From assembly GCA_041441915.1 (NCBI GenBank), contig JASDRS010000001.1, positions 1 to 64,000 of the forward strand: a stretch of 64,000 bases of DNA, read 5' to 3'. Both the position numbers and the translations under genes were made by a program. The notes under the pieces were generated by a model. The model ran no database searches. It was given only the letters and a program-made list of their open reading frames with translations, and had not been told where the DNA came from. Shown in pieces: positions 52,648 to 61,833 of the stretch (position 1 is the first letter of the stretch; each line of letters starts with the position of its first letter). The DNA comes from UBA10365 sp041441915 (GTDB lineage Bacteria; Pseudomonadota; Alphaproteobacteria; Rhodobacterales; Rhodobacteraceae).

Positions 52648-53015
52648 TACAGTACCTCCGGGGCGAGCGAAATGATTTTCATGAAGTTTTTCGCGCGCAA
52701 TTCACGAACTACTGGCCCAAAAATACGGGTACCAACCGGCTCACCCTGATTGTTCAAGATAACGGCAGCATTACGATCAAAACGAATTGAAGTCCCATCC
52801 GCACGGTGAACTTGTTTTGCGGTCCGGACGACAACCGCTTTACGGACGTCACCTTTTTTTACGCGACCGCGTGGGATGGCTTCTTTCACCGACACTACAA
52901 TGATGTCTCCAACACTTGCGTAACGGCGGTGAGAACCACCCAGAACCTTGATACACTGAACTCTTCGAGCCCCTGAGTTATCAGCTACATCTAGATTGGT
53001 CTGCATCTGGATCAT
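52647..53015 (-). CDS. rplN: 50S ribosomal protein L14
   Basis: Large-subunit protein L14, 122 residues. MIQMQTNLDVADNSGARRVQ is the near-universal opening, and the chain ends FMKIISLAPEVL. It lies between rpsQ and rplX. Confidence 0.98.
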   Translation of the reverse strand: MIQMQTNLDVADNSGARRVQCIKVLGGSHRRYASVGDIIVVSVKEAIPRGRVKKGDVRKAVVVRTAKQVHRADGTSIRFDRNAAVILNNQGEPVGTRIFGPVVRELRAKNFMKIISLAPEVL

Positions 53016-53081
53016 TTGATGTCTCCCGACCTTTGGGAACTTTTTTAAAGTCCCAGGGTTTCGATGAAGTTAAACTATGAC

Positions 53082-53321
53082 TTAAGCCGAAGCTTCTGCG
53101 ATCACAATCCAACGCTTGGTTTTAGAAATAGGCGCGCATTCTTCAATGCGAACGATATCGCCAGTTTTGGACTGGTTTGCTGCGTCATGCGCACGGTATT
53201 TCTTCGTACTACGTACAATTTTGTGGTACGCTGGATGCTTAAAACGGCGCTCCACCAAAACTGTAATGGTTTGCTCGTTTTTATCGGAGGTAACTACACC
53301 CTGCAAAATACGTTTAGGCAT
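53082..53321 (-). CDS. rpsQ: 30S ribosomal protein S17
   Basis: Small-subunit protein S17, 79 residues. MPKRILQGVVTSDKNEQTI opens it, ERRFKHPAYHKIVRSTKKY is the RNA-binding loop, and IEECAPISKTKRW closes the OB fold. 66 bases before rplN and 11 after rpmC. Confidence 0.97.
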   Translation of the reverse strand: MPKRILQGVVTSDKNEQTITVLVERRFKHPAYHKIVRSTKKYRAHDAANQSKTGDIVRIEECAPISKTKRWIVIAEASA

Positions 53322-53332
53322 ATCGTCGCTCC

Positions 53333-53536
53333 TTAATTCACCGCCGCAGAGGCGGCTTTGTGGTTAAGCACCGTTTTAATGCGCGCAACGTCACGACGCA
53401 CGGCACGCATGCGGGCAGTGTTTTCCAACTGGCCTGTGGCCTGCTGAAAGCGCAAGTTAAAAGCTTCTTTTTTTAGCGCAACAAGACTGTCGCGCAATTG
53501 GTCAGGCGTTTTGGCCTGAAGTTCATTGGCGTTCAT
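53333..53536 (-). CDS. rpmC: 50S ribosomal protein L29
   Basis: Large-subunit protein L29, 67 residues, near the exit tunnel. ELQAKTPDQLRDSLVALKKE and FNLRFQQATGQLENTARMR are diagnostic. The start at 53536 (MNANEL) is the family start; the frame runs upstream to 53581 without resemblance. Confidence 0.95.
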   Translation of the reverse strand: MNANELQAKTPDQLRDSLVALKKEAFNLRFQQATGQLENTARMRAVRRDVARIKTVLNHKAASAAVN

Positions 53537-53652
53537 GCGCCCGATCCTTACTCTGAGCACCAGAGGGCCCGTGTGGGTCACCCTAAATCTGATGGATTAC
53601 GATAAATCGATCCCCGCACAAACTACCCACGGAGGGCTCGAAAAAATTTCTT

Positions 53653-54066
53653 CTACCAGTCTTCTCGAATTATGACCCGTGTTGTAACAGGCAATTTCAT
53701 CGCGCCAAGCCGCAGAGCTTCCCTTGCCACAGTTTCTACCACACCGTCAATCTCAAACATGACACGACCTGGTTTTACTTTGGCAGCCCAGTAGTCAACA
53801 GACCCTTTCCCCTTACCCATCCGAACTTCGGTAGGTTTAGATGTAACGGGAACATCGGGAAAAATACGGATCCAAACACGACCCTGGCGTTTCATGTGAC
53901 GGGTGATCGCACGGCGAGCCGCTTCAATTTGACGCGCCGTTACACGCTCTGGTTCTGTTGCTTTAAGACCAAAGGTACCGAAGTTCAAATTGAAGCCGCC
54001 CTTGGCTTCACCATGAATACGGCCTTTGTGCTGTTTGCGGAATTTCGTCCGTTTTGGTTGCAGCAT
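53653..54066 (-). CDS. rplP: 50S ribosomal protein L16
   Basis: Large-subunit protein L16, 137 residues. MLQPKRTKFRKQHKGRIHG opens it, and RMGKGKGSVDYWAAKVKPGR is the conserved loop reaching towards the peptidyl-transferase centre. It lies 12 bases after rpsC; a 116-base gap separates it from rpmC. Confidence 0.97.
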   Translation of the reverse strand: MLQPKRTKFRKQHKGRIHGEAKGGFNLNFGTFGLKATEPERVTARQIEAARRAITRHMKRQGRVWIRIFPDVPVTSKPTEVRMGKGKGSVDYWAAKVKPGRVMFEIDGVVETVAREALRLGAMKLPVTTRVIIREDW

Positions 54067-54078
54067 CTCAACGACTCC

Positions 54079-54789
54079 TTACGCGCGTTCGCGGCGAGGT
54101 TGACGCGGAGCAGCGCCCTCCTGTGCCTCAGCATGACGACGATCATGGGCTTGAGGATCATGTTCAAGGATTTCACCTTTAAAAATCCAAACCTTCACAC
54201 CGATGATCCCGTAGGGCGTTACAGCCCTATATTGGGCGTAGTCAATGTCTGCACGCAAAGTATGCAAAGGCACACGCCCTTCACGGTACCACTCAGTCCG
54301 TGCTATCTCAGCACCACCCAAACGGCCAGCAACATTGACACGAATTCCCAGCGCCCCAATGCGCATTGCGCTTTGAACGCCCCGTTTCATGGCACGACGG
54401 AACGAAACACGGCGCTCCATTTGCTGCGCAATCGACTCTGCAACCAATTGCGCGTCCAGTTCAGGCTTCCGCACTTCAACGATGTTCAAGTGCAGTTCCG
54501 ACGCAGTGAACACCGTCAATTTTTTGCGCAATGTCTCGATGTCGGCACCTTTTTTACCAATAATCACGCCAGGGCGCGCGGTATGAATAGTGACGCGGCA
54601 TTTTTTGTGAGGGCGTTCGATAATAACCTTCGAAATCCCAGCTTGTTTGCATTCTTTGTGAATGAATTCACGCATTCTAAGATCTTCCAGCAACAAGTTG
54701 CCATAATCTTTGCTCTCAGCGAACCAGCGACTGTCCCAGGTGCGGTTGACCTGAAGGCGCATGCCGATCGGATTGACCTTCTGACCCAT
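54079..54789 (-). CDS. rpsC: 30S ribosomal protein S3
   Basis: Small-subunit protein S3, 236 residues. MGQKVNPIGMRLQVNRTWDS opens it, the KH domain is around PGVIIGKKGADIETLRKKL, and the C-terminal domain has YGIIGVKVWIFKGE. A charged tail rich in Gln, Arg and Glu follows. Start at 54789 overlaps the rplV stop by one base (TAATG); the longer frame to 54909 reads through rplV and is not real. Confidence 0.97.
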   Translation of the reverse strand: MGQKVNPIGMRLQVNRTWDSRWFAESKDYGNLLLEDLRMREFIHKECKQAGISKVIIERPHKKCRVTIHTARPGVIIGKKGADIETLRKKLTVFTASELHLNIVEVRKPELDAQLVAESIAQQMERRVSFRRAMKRGVQSAMRIGALGIRVNVAGRLGGAEIARTEWYREGRVPLHTLRADIDYAQYRAVTPYGIIGVKVWIFKGEILEHDPQAHDRRHAEAQEGAAPRQPRRERA

Positions 54790-55169
54790 TATGCTGCCTC
54801 CCCGACTTGGCGGACCGTTATGGTCAACTCGCTGAATGGTTTCATTATTTTTCCAAAACGCCCACGCGCACGTGGGCGGCCGCGCTTCATCACCAGATTT
54901 TTGCCACAATAGGCTTCTACCACAACCAAAGTATCAACATCCAAACCATGGTTGTTTTCAGCGTTAGCGATTGCAGATTGCAGACATTTCAAAACGTCTT
55001 GGCTAATGCGACGTTTAGAAAAAGTTAGATCGGCAATGGCTTTGTCTACCTTCTTACCGCGGATAAGCGCTGCAACCAGGTTAAGCTTTTGTGGAGAAGT
55101 ACGAAGCATTTTCGCCTTCGCCATTGCTTCATTTTCTGCCACGCGGCGCGGATTATTTTCCTTACCCAT
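54789..55169 (-). CDS. rplV: 50S ribosomal protein L22
   Basis: Large-subunit protein L22, 126 residues, with a beta-hairpin lining the exit tunnel. RTSPQKLNLVAALIRGKKVD and SAIANAENNHGLDVDTLVV identify it, and KRGRPRARGRFGKI is the tunnel loop. It starts 3 bases after rpsS. Confidence 0.97.
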   Translation of the reverse strand: MGKENNPRRVAENEAMAKAKMLRTSPQKLNLVAALIRGKKVDKAIADLTFSKRRISQDVLKCLQSAIANAENNHGLDVDTLVVVEAYCGKNLVMKRGRPRARGRFGKIMKPFSELTITVRQVGEAA

Positions 55170-55172
55170 GGT

Positions 55173-55451
55173 CTACTTCCTCTTCGCTTTTTTATCGGCT
55201 GAGTGACCGTAATAGGTCCGCGTTGGGGAATACTCACCAAACTTTTGACCAATCATTTCTTCAGATATCATAACTGGGATATGTTTTTTCCCATTATAAA
55301 CGCCAAAAGTCAGACCCACAAACTGTGGTAAAATAGTTGAACGACGCGACCAGATTTTGATCACTTCGCTTCTACCCGCTTCGCGTGACTTTTCTGCCTT
55401 TTTTAAGACATACCCGTCAACGAACGGGCCCTTCCAAACTGAACGTGCCAT
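55173..55451 (-). CDS. rpsS: 30S ribosomal protein S19
   Basis: Small-subunit head protein S19, 92 residues. MARSVWKGPFVDGYVLKK opens it, followed by IKIWSRRSTILPQFVGLTFG and GEYSPTRTYYGHSADKK. It lies 3 bases after rplB. Confidence 0.98.
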   Translation of the reverse strand: MARSVWKGPFVDGYVLKKAEKSREAGRSEVIKIWSRRSTILPQFVGLTFGVYNGKKHIPVMISEEMIGQKFGEYSPTRTYYGHSADKKAKRK

Positions 55452-55454
55452 GGA

Positions 55455-56294
55455 CTAGCGCCCCTTCTTACGTGCGTGACGCGTGCGGACAATCAACTTG
55501 TCCGTGGTCTTATTCGTACGGGTTTTATTACCCTTGGTCCCTTTGCCCCATGGCGTCACTGGATGACGGCCACCAGAGGTACGCCCTTCACCACCACCAT
55601 GAGGGTGGTCAATCGGGTTCATAGCCACACCACGCACGGTTGGGCGAATGCCCTTATGGCGCATGCGACCAGCCTTACCAAAGTTTTGGTTTGAGTTGTC
55701 AGGATTTGAAACCGCACCAACAGTGGCCAAGCACTCTTGGCGCACCATACGAAGCTCACCAGAAGACAGTCGAATTTGTGCATAGCCACCATCTCGTCCC
55801 ACAAATTGAGCATAAGTACCAGCAGCGCGTGCAATTTGTCCGCCCTTGCCTGCTTTAAGCTCTACATTGTGAACGATCGTACCAATAGGCATCGCCGAAA
55901 ACGGCATAGTATTTCCGGGCTTAACATCTGTTTTTCTACTCGATATTACAGCGTCACCTACAGCCAACCGCTGTGGCGCAAGGATATAGGCCAATTCGCC
56001 ATCTTCGTATTTCAGCAAAGCAATAAATGCAGTACGGTTGGGATCATATTCGATCCGCTCTACCACAGCCGGCATATCAAATTTCGTGCGTTTGAAGTCC
56101 ACAATACGGTAGAGACGTTTAGCCCCCCCACCGTGGTGCCACATCGTTATTCGTCCGGTATTGTTCCGACCACCTGATTTTGTCAAACCTTCAGTCAAAG
56201 ATTTAACGGGGCGGCCTTTCCAAAGCTCCGAACGGTCGATCAGAACCAACCCACGTTGGCCAGGCGTAGTCGGCTTATACGACTTAAGTGCCAT
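55455..56294 (-). CDS. rplB: 50S ribosomal protein L2
   Basis: Large-subunit protein L2, 279 residues, needed for peptidyl transfer. GRNNTGRITMWHHGGGAKRLYR, RIEYDPNRTAFIALL and the C-terminal GVAMNPIDHPHGGGEGRTSGGR (with the conserved His important for activity) are clear. A strong hairpin in the gap before it (56364-56397) follows rplW. Confidence 0.98.
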   Translation of the reverse strand: MALKSYKPTTPGQRGLVLIDRSELWKGRPVKSLTEGLTKSGGRNNTGRITMWHHGGGAKRLYRIVDFKRTKFDMPAVVERIEYDPNRTAFIALLKYEDGELAYILAPQRLAVGDAVISSRKTDVKPGNTMPFSAMPIGTIVHNVELKAGKGGQIARAAGTYAQFVGRDGGYAQIRLSSGELRMVRQECLATVGAVSNPDNSNQNFGKAGRMRHKGIRPTVRGVAMNPIDHPHGGGEGRTSGGRHPVTPWGKGTKGNKTRTNKTTDKLIVRTRHARKKGR

Positions 56295-56363
56295 GCTTTC
56301 TGTCTTCCGTCAGCTAGGGGTTCATCGGAACCCGAGGTTAAAGGGCTCCAAAGATCCCCAATT

Positions 56364-56397
56364 TAAAAAATCCACGGCCCTAGACAGGCTAGGGCCG
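56364..56397 (-). terminator. Terminator-like hairpin between rplW and rplB
   Basis: CGGCCCTAG and CTAGGGCCG form a perfect 9-bp stem with a 5-base loop on the minus strand, followed after four bases by TTTTTT. It lies within the S10 operon between rplW and rplB. As rplB onward must be transcribed, it should act as a partial terminator or attenuator. Confidence 0.7.
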
Positions 56398-56415
56398 CTT
56401 GATTCGCTGCTTCTA

Positions 56416-56712
56416 TCAAAGACCTGTGGAAACGTCTATGGTATTACCTTCTTCGAGAGTAACATAGGCTTTTTTCTTATCCGAGCGCACGCCGGGGCGG
56501 CCCTTAAACTTTTTTGTTTTGCCTTTTGTAATTGAGGTATTAACCGCTTTCACTTTCACGCCAAACACCGCCTCAACGGCCTCTTTGATCATTGGCTTAG
56601 TGGAATCCATCGACACTTGAAACACTACCGCATTGTTGGCCGAAGCCAACGTTGCTTTTTCAGTGATCAGTGGCTTGCGGATTACGTCATAATGTTCTGG
56701 CTTAATGCTCAT
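56416..56712 (-). CDS. rplW: 50S ribosomal protein L23
   Basis: Large-subunit protein L23, 98 residues, at the tunnel exit where SRP and trigger factor dock. HYDVIRKPLITEKATLASA and TKPMIKEAVEAVFGVKVKAVNT are diagnostic, with the loop KTKKFKGRPGVRSDKKKAYV. Its start overlaps the rplD stop by four bases. Confidence 0.97.
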   Translation of the reverse strand: MSIKPEHYDVIRKPLITEKATLASANNAVVFQVSMDSTKPMIKEAVEAVFGVKVKAVNTSITKGKTKKFKGRPGVRSDKKKAYVTLEEGNTIDVSTGL

Positions 56713-57329
56713 TTCAAACGAGCCTCCAAAGCTTCAAGACCAGCTTTAGTGATCACAAGCTGATCGCGTTTCAAAATATCATAAACATTGGCGCCCATAG
56801 TTGGGAGAACGTCAATATTTGAGAGATTGCGTGAAGCCAAAGCGAAATTAGCATCAACCGTAGCACCGTCAATGATCAACACACGTTTCCAGCCCAAGTC
56901 TTTAGCACATTTAGCCAAGATTGATGCTTTGGCATCAACCATATTGGCAGTGTCCAAAATCATCAACTCTCCAGCCGCAGCTTTGGCAGACAAAGCATGA
57001 CGCAAGCCCAGAGCGCGGAATTTTTTAGGAAGGTCATGCGCGTGGCTGCGCGGAGTAGGTCCTTTGTAGACGCCACCGTGGCGGAATATAGACGCACCTT
57101 TAGAGCCGTGGCGTGCACCGCCAGTGCCCTTTTGTTTGTAGATCTTGCGTGTGGAGTAAGACACATCAGATCTGCCAAGGGTTGAATGCGTGCCGGCTTG
57201 AGCTTTCGCACGCTGCCAACGCACAACGCGGTGCAAAACATCAGCCCGCGGATCAAGGCCAAACAGAGCCTCATTCAGATCGATCGATCCGGCAGTGCCG
57301 CCTTCAAGTTTGATCACGTCAAGTTTCAT
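56709..57329 (-). CDS. rplD: 50S ribosomal protein L4
   Basis: Large-subunit protein L4, 206 residues. The tunnel loop RKIYKQKGTGGARHGSKGA and the globular part PKKFRALGLRHALSAKAAAG are characteristic. L4 is the autogenous repressor of the S10 operon in E. coli; whether that applies here is unknown. Four-base overlaps with rplC and rplW. Confidence 0.97.
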   Translation of the reverse strand: MKLDVIKLEGGTAGSIDLNEALFGLDPRADVLHRVVRWQRAKAQAGTHSTLGRSDVSYSTRKIYKQKGTGGARHGSKGASIFRHGGVYKGPTPRSHAHDLPKKFRALGLRHALSAKAAAGELMILDTANMVDAKASILAKCAKDLGWKRVLIIDGATVDANFALASRNLSNIDVLPTMGANVYDILKRDQLVITKAGLEALEARLK

Positions 57330-58057
57330 GCTTCACCACCTTCTGCGGGTGCTTCAACAGCGGGTACTGCTGCTGCAACCATTGCCGAGCGTATCGCTGC
57401 AGGCATAGGTAAACCAGCAGGTGCCACTTTTTTAACAGCGTCTTTTATCGTCACCCATCCGCCTTTAGATCCGGGAACCGCCCCTTTGATCATAATCAAA
57501 CCACGGTCGGCATCTGTACGGATCACTTCAAGATTTTGTGTGGTAACACGCACTGCGCCCATATGGCCCGCCATTTTCTTACCTTTGAAAACCTTACCAG
57601 GGTCTTGGCATTGGCCTGTCGACCCGTGCGAACGGTGCGAAATCGACACGCCGTGCGAAGCACGAAGACCACTAAAGTTGTGGCGCTTCATCGCACCAGC
57701 AAACCCTTTACCAATCGAAGTGCCAGCTATATCGACATATTGGCCTTCAAGGTAATGATCAGCAGTGATTTCCGCACCAATTTCAATCAAATTGTCAGGT
57801 GTAACCCTAAATTCTGAAATTTTGCGCTTCGGTGCGACATTAGCCGCAGCAAAGTGGCCGCGCATCGCAGCAGTTGTCCGTTTAGCTTTTGCCACGCCAG
57901 CACCCAATTGAACGGCCGTGTAGCCGTCTTTATCGTTGGTGCGTTGAGCCACAACTTGCAGATTGTCTAACTGAAGTACGGTCACAGGAACCTGCTCACC
58001 GCCCTCTAAGAACAGCCGGGTCATGCCCAACTTTTTTGCTATTACGCCAGAGCGCAT
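57326..58057 (-). CDS. rplC: 50S ribosomal protein L3
   Basis: Large-subunit protein L3, 243 residues. MRSGVIAKKLGMTRLFLEG opens it, and the loop near the peptidyl-transferase centre reads SHGSTGQCQDPGKVFKGKKM and AGHMG. It has a C-terminal Ala-rich extension compared with E. coli L3 (209 residues), usual in the group. Eleven bases after rpsJ. Confidence 0.97.
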   Translation of the reverse strand: MRSGVIAKKLGMTRLFLEGGEQVPVTVLQLDNLQVVAQRTNDKDGYTAVQLGAGVAKAKRTTAAMRGHFAAANVAPKRKISEFRVTPDNLIEIGAEITADHYLEGQYVDIAGTSIGKGFAGAMKRHNFSGLRASHGVSISHRSHGSTGQCQDPGKVFKGKKMAGHMGAVRVTTQNLEVIRTDADRGLIMIKGAVPGSKGGWVTIKDAVKKVAPAGLPMPAAIRSAMVAAAVPAVEAPAEGGEA

Positions 58058-58068
58058 CTCATGCCCCC

Positions 58069-58377
58069 TTAAACTTTGATTTCAACATCAACACCGGCCG
58101 CAAGATCAAGCTTCATCAGCGCGTCTACGGTTTGTGGTGTTGGGTCGATGATATCGAGAAGGCGCTTGTGTGTGCGGATTTCCCACTGATCGCGCGACTT
58201 TTTGTCGATGTGGGGCCCACGCAAAACGGTAAACTTCTCAATCTTGTTAGGCAACGGAATCGGACCACGAACTTGCGCGCCGGTCCGCTTTGCAGTGTTT
58301 ACAATTTCCTGTGTGCTGGAATCCAGAACACGGTAATCGAAGGCTTTCAGCCTAATACGAATGGTTTGACCTGACAT
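58069..58377 (-). CDS. rpsJ: 30S ribosomal protein S10
   Basis: Small-subunit protein S10 (also NusE), 102 residues. IRIRLKAFDYRVLDSSTQEI and RTGAQVRGPIPLPNKIEKFTVL are diagnostic. It follows tuf after 56 bases, linking the str and S10 operons. Confidence 0.98.
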   Translation of the reverse strand: MSGQTIRIRLKAFDYRVLDSSTQEIVNTAKRTGAQVRGPIPLPNKIEKFTVLRGPHIDKKSRDQWEIRTHKRLLDIIDPTPQTVDALMKLDLAAGVDVEIKV

Positions 58378-58433
58378 ATTTTCGCCCTCGGGCTTGGCTT
58401 AGGCTGGAGGGTCTAGCCCCAGCCCAGTTCCGT

Positions 58434-59609
58434 TTACTTAATGATTTTAGATACGACGCCAGCACCAACAGTGCGACCACCTTCACGAATTGCGAAACGC
58501 AGCTTATCTTCCATCGCGATAGGCGCAATCAAAGTCACGTTAAACTTCAAGTTATCACCAGGCATAACCATTTCGGTGCCTTCCGGAAGCTCAACAGTGC
58601 CCGTCACGTCAGTCGTGCGGAAGTAAAATTGCGGACGGTAGTTCGCAAAAAATGGCGTGTGACGGCCACCCTCGTCTTTAGTCAGAATATAGGCTTCTGC
58701 TTCGAACTCTGTGTGTGGTTTAACTGACGCGGGTTTACAAAGCACTTGACCGCGCTCAATACCCTCACGGTCAACACCGCGTAACAGCAAGCCAACATTG
58801 TCGCCTGCCTCACCTTGGTCAAGCAATTTGCGGAACATTTCAACGCCTGTACAAACCGTTTTCTTATTATCACGGATACCCACAATTTCAACTTCTTCGC
58901 CAACCTTCACAATGCCGCGTTCAATACGACCAGTCGCAACAGTACCACGACCCGAGATCGAGAACACGTCCTCAACAGGCATCAAGAAAGGCTGGTCAAC
59001 TGCACGTGCAGGTGTTGGGATATAGCTATCAACAGCTTCGATTAATGCGCGGATAGAGTTTTCGCCCATTTCTGGCGAAGTGCCGTTCATCGCATGCAAA
59101 GCCGAACCACGGATGATTGGAATATCATCGCCTGGATAGTCGTATTTCGACAAAAGCTCACGGATTTCCATCTCAACCAGCTCAAGCAACTCTTCATCAT
59201 CTACTTGATCAACTTTATTCAGGTAAACAACCATGTAGGGAATGCCTACTTGGCGACCAAGCAAAATATGCTCGCGGGTTTGGGGCATCGGGCCGTCAGC
59301 TGCGTTCACGACCAATATTGCGCCGTCCATTTGAGCAGCGCCCGTGATCATGTTTTTCACATAGTCAGCGTGCCCCGGGCAGTCTACGTGAGCATAGTGA
59401 CGTGCTGGCGATTCATACTCAACATGGGCGGTGGAAATTGTGATCCCACGTGCGCGCTCTTCTGGCGCACCATCAATTTGGTCATAAGCGCGAAATTCAC
59501 CAAAGTATTTGGTGATCGCTGCTGTCAAAGTGGTTTTTCCGTGGTCAACGTGGCCGATTGTACCAATGTTAACGTGCGGTTTATTGCGTTCAAACTTTGC
59601 CTTTGCCAT
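58434..59609 (-). CDS. tuf: Elongation factor Tu
   Basis: EF-Tu, 391 residues, delivering aminoacyl-tRNA to the ribosome. G1 is GHVDHGKTTLTAAI, G3 is DCPGHADYVKNM, G4 is NKVDQVDDEE, and domains II and III follow (GRGTVATGRIERG and the elfamycin-binding C-terminal part RTVGAGVVSKI). Many Alphaproteobacteria carry two tuf copies; only this one is in the window. Confidence 0.98.
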   Translation of the reverse strand: MAKAKFERNKPHVNIGTIGHVDHGKTTLTAAITKYFGEFRAYDQIDGAPEERARGITISTAHVEYESPARHYAHVDCPGHADYVKNMITGAAQMDGAILVVNAADGPMPQTREHILLGRQVGIPYMVVYLNKVDQVDDEELLELVEMEIRELLSKYDYPGDDIPIIRGSALHAMNGTSPEMGENSIRALIEAVDSYIPTPARAVDQPFLMPVEDVFSISGRGTVATGRIERGIVKVGEEVEIVGIRDNKKTVCTGVEMFRKLLDQGEAGDNVGLLLRGVDREGIERGQVLCKPASVKPHTEFEAEAYILTKDEGGRHTPFFANYRPQFYFRTTDVTGTVELPEGTEMVMPGDNLKFNVTLIAPIAMEDKLRFAIREGGRTVGAGVVSKIIK

Positions 59610-59689
59610 GATGGCCTCCTTATTAATTCAGCAGTGCGGTCATCCCGCCCAAGGGTTTGGATTGGTAGGGCGGTTCACCCGCCGCACCT

Positions 59690-61810
59690 TTATGCATATT
59701 TCTTTTGGATTTCGTCAGAAAGGTTCTGAGGAACGGTATCATAGTGGTCGAACGTCATCGAGAAGTTTGCACGACCCGAAGACATAGAACGCAATGTATT
59801 GATGTAGCCGAACATGTTGGACAAAGGCACCATACAGCTGATTACATTCGCGTTGCCACGAGTGTCTTGGCCTTCAACCATGCCACGGCGGCTGGTCAAG
59901 TCTCCGATGATACCCCCCGTGTATTCTTGCGGGGTCACAACTTCAACCTTCATGATAGGCTCAAGCAATTTCGCACCAGCTTTTTTCAAGCCTTCACGCA
60001 TCCCTGCGCGTGCCGCAATTTCAAAAGCCAAAACCGAAGAATCAACGTCATGGTAAGCGCCGTCTAACAAAGACACTTTAAAGTCAATCACGGGAAATCC
60101 AGCCAATGGGCCAGAGTCCATAACTGATTTAATCCCCTTTTCAACACCTGGGATGTATTCCTTTGGAACATTACCACCGACGACTTTCGACGAGAAAGAA
60201 TATCCTTCCCCTGGCTCAGTTGGAGAAATAACCATTTTTACGCGGGCAAATTGCCCTGTGCCACCAGATTGTTTCTTGTGTGTGTAGTCAATTTCGGCTT
60301 CGCGAGAAATCGTTTCACGGTAAGCAACTTGTGGAGCACCAATGTTGGCCTCAACCTTAAATTCGCGACGCATACGGTCAACCAGAATGTCAAGGTGAAG
60401 CTCTCCCATCCCTTTCATGATCGTTTGCCCTGATTCAAAATCAGTTTCCACGCGGAACGATGGATCTTCTGCAGCCAAACGTGCCAGTGCGATGCCCATT
60501 TTTTCTTGGTCAGCTTTTGTTTTTGGTTCAATCGCTATCTCAATAACTGGCTGAGGAAAAGTCATGGTTTCCAAAACAACTGGTTTTGCTGGATCACACA
60601 AAGTGTCCCCTGTAGTTGTTTCTTTCAGACCAGCCAAAGCGATAATATCACCAGCAAAAGCTTCTTCGATTTCTTCGCGGTTTATGGCATGCATCATCAT
60701 CATACGACCAACGCGCTCTTTCCGCTCTTTGGTCGCATTCATCATTGCGTCACCTTTTTTCAGAACGCCCGAATAAATACGCGTGAACGTCAACGAACCA
60801 ACGAATGGGTCGTTCATAATTTTAAACGCCAAAGCCGAAAAAGGCTGTGCATCATCTGCAGAACGTTGAATGTTGCGTGTCTCTGTCTCATCGCCTGGGG
60901 CGAATCCCAAATAGGGCGGAACGTCCAAAGGCGTAGGCAAATAGTCGATTACAGCGTTCAGCAAAGGCTGTACGCCCTTATTTTTAAACGCCGAACCAGC
61001 CAAAACTGGAACAAACGACAACGACAAGCAGCCCTTGCGGATCAATTCGCGTAACTTATCTTCGGAAGGCTCTGTACCCTCCAAGTAGGCTTCCATAGCT
61101 ACGTCGTCCATTTCAACGGCCATTTCAACCATGTGATGACGCCAATGCGCTGCGGTTTCTTTCAGGTCAGCACGGATAGATTGACGAACCCAAGATGCGC
61201 CTAAATCTTCGCCTTGATAGGCCCACTCTTGCATGGTCACCAAATCAATGATGCCTTCGAGTTTATCTTCAGCACCAATTGGAATTTGGATAGGCATCGG
61301 GCGAGCACCGGTTCGCGACGCAATCATGTCTACGCAATTATAAAAGTCAGCGCCTGTTTTGTCCATTTTGTTTACAAAAACAATGCGCGGAACTTTATAA
61401 CGGTCTGCCTGGCGCCAAACAGTTTCAGTCTGAGGCTCAACCCCCGCATTCCCATCGAGCAACACGACCGCACCATCAAGGACAGCCAGAGAACGTTCGA
61501 CTTCAATAGTGAAGTCAACGTGGCCTGGCGTGTCGATGATGTTAAAGCGGTAACGGTCATCTTTCGCCAAGTCATTCGAATCGATAATGCGTTGCCAGAA
61601 GGTCGTTGTGGCCGCGGATGTGATGGTAATACCGCGCTCTTGCTCTTGCTCCATCCAGTCCATCGTCGCTGCGCCATCATGCACCTCACCGATTTTATGC
61701 GATTTACCTGTGTAGTAGAGGATGCGCTCTGTAGTTGTAGTTTTACCTGCATCTATATGCGCAATGATACCAAAATTTCGGTAACGGTTTAGGGGATAAT
61801 CGCGTGCCAT
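59690..61810 (-). CDS. fusA: Elongation factor G
   Basis: EF-G, 706 residues, driving translocation and ribosome recycling. G1 is AHIDAGKTTTTERILYYTG, G3 is DTPGHVDFTIEVERSL, and G4 is NKMDKTGADF. Domains III to V are complete, with GMGELHLDILVDRMRREFK in domain III. Lies between rpsG and tuf, the str order. Confidence 0.98.
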   Translation of the reverse strand: MARDYPLNRYRNFGIIAHIDAGKTTTTERILYYTGKSHKIGEVHDGAATMDWMEQEQERGITITSAATTTFWQRIIDSNDLAKDDRYRFNIIDTPGHVDFTIEVERSLAVLDGAVVLLDGNAGVEPQTETVWRQADRYKVPRIVFVNKMDKTGADFYNCVDMIASRTGARPMPIQIPIGAEDKLEGIIDLVTMQEWAYQGEDLGASWVRQSIRADLKETAAHWRHHMVEMAVEMDDVAMEAYLEGTEPSEDKLRELIRKGCLSLSFVPVLAGSAFKNKGVQPLLNAVIDYLPTPLDVPPYLGFAPGDETETRNIQRSADDAQPFSALAFKIMNDPFVGSLTFTRIYSGVLKKGDAMMNATKERKERVGRMMMMHAINREEIEEAFAGDIIALAGLKETTTGDTLCDPAKPVVLETMTFPQPVIEIAIEPKTKADQEKMGIALARLAAEDPSFRVETDFESGQTIMKGMGELHLDILVDRMRREFKVEANIGAPQVAYRETISREAEIDYTHKKQSGGTGQFARVKMVISPTEPGEGYSFSSKVVGGNVPKEYIPGVEKGIKSVMDSGPLAGFPVIDFKVSLLDGAYHDVDSSVLAFEIAARAGMREGLKKAGAKLLEPIMKVEVVTPQEYTGGIIGDLTSRRGMVEGQDTRGNANVISCMVPLSNMFGYINTLRSMSSGRANFSMTFDHYDTVPQNLSDEIQKKYA

Positions 61811-61833
61811 TTGGGCTGCCTCAGTCTAAAGTG

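Noticed and set aside
53896..54912. Long plus-strand frame opposite rplP, rpsC and rplV
   Set aside because: It lies antisense to three certain ribosomal protein genes and its product is Cys/Phe/His-rich without any family; it is a composition shadow.
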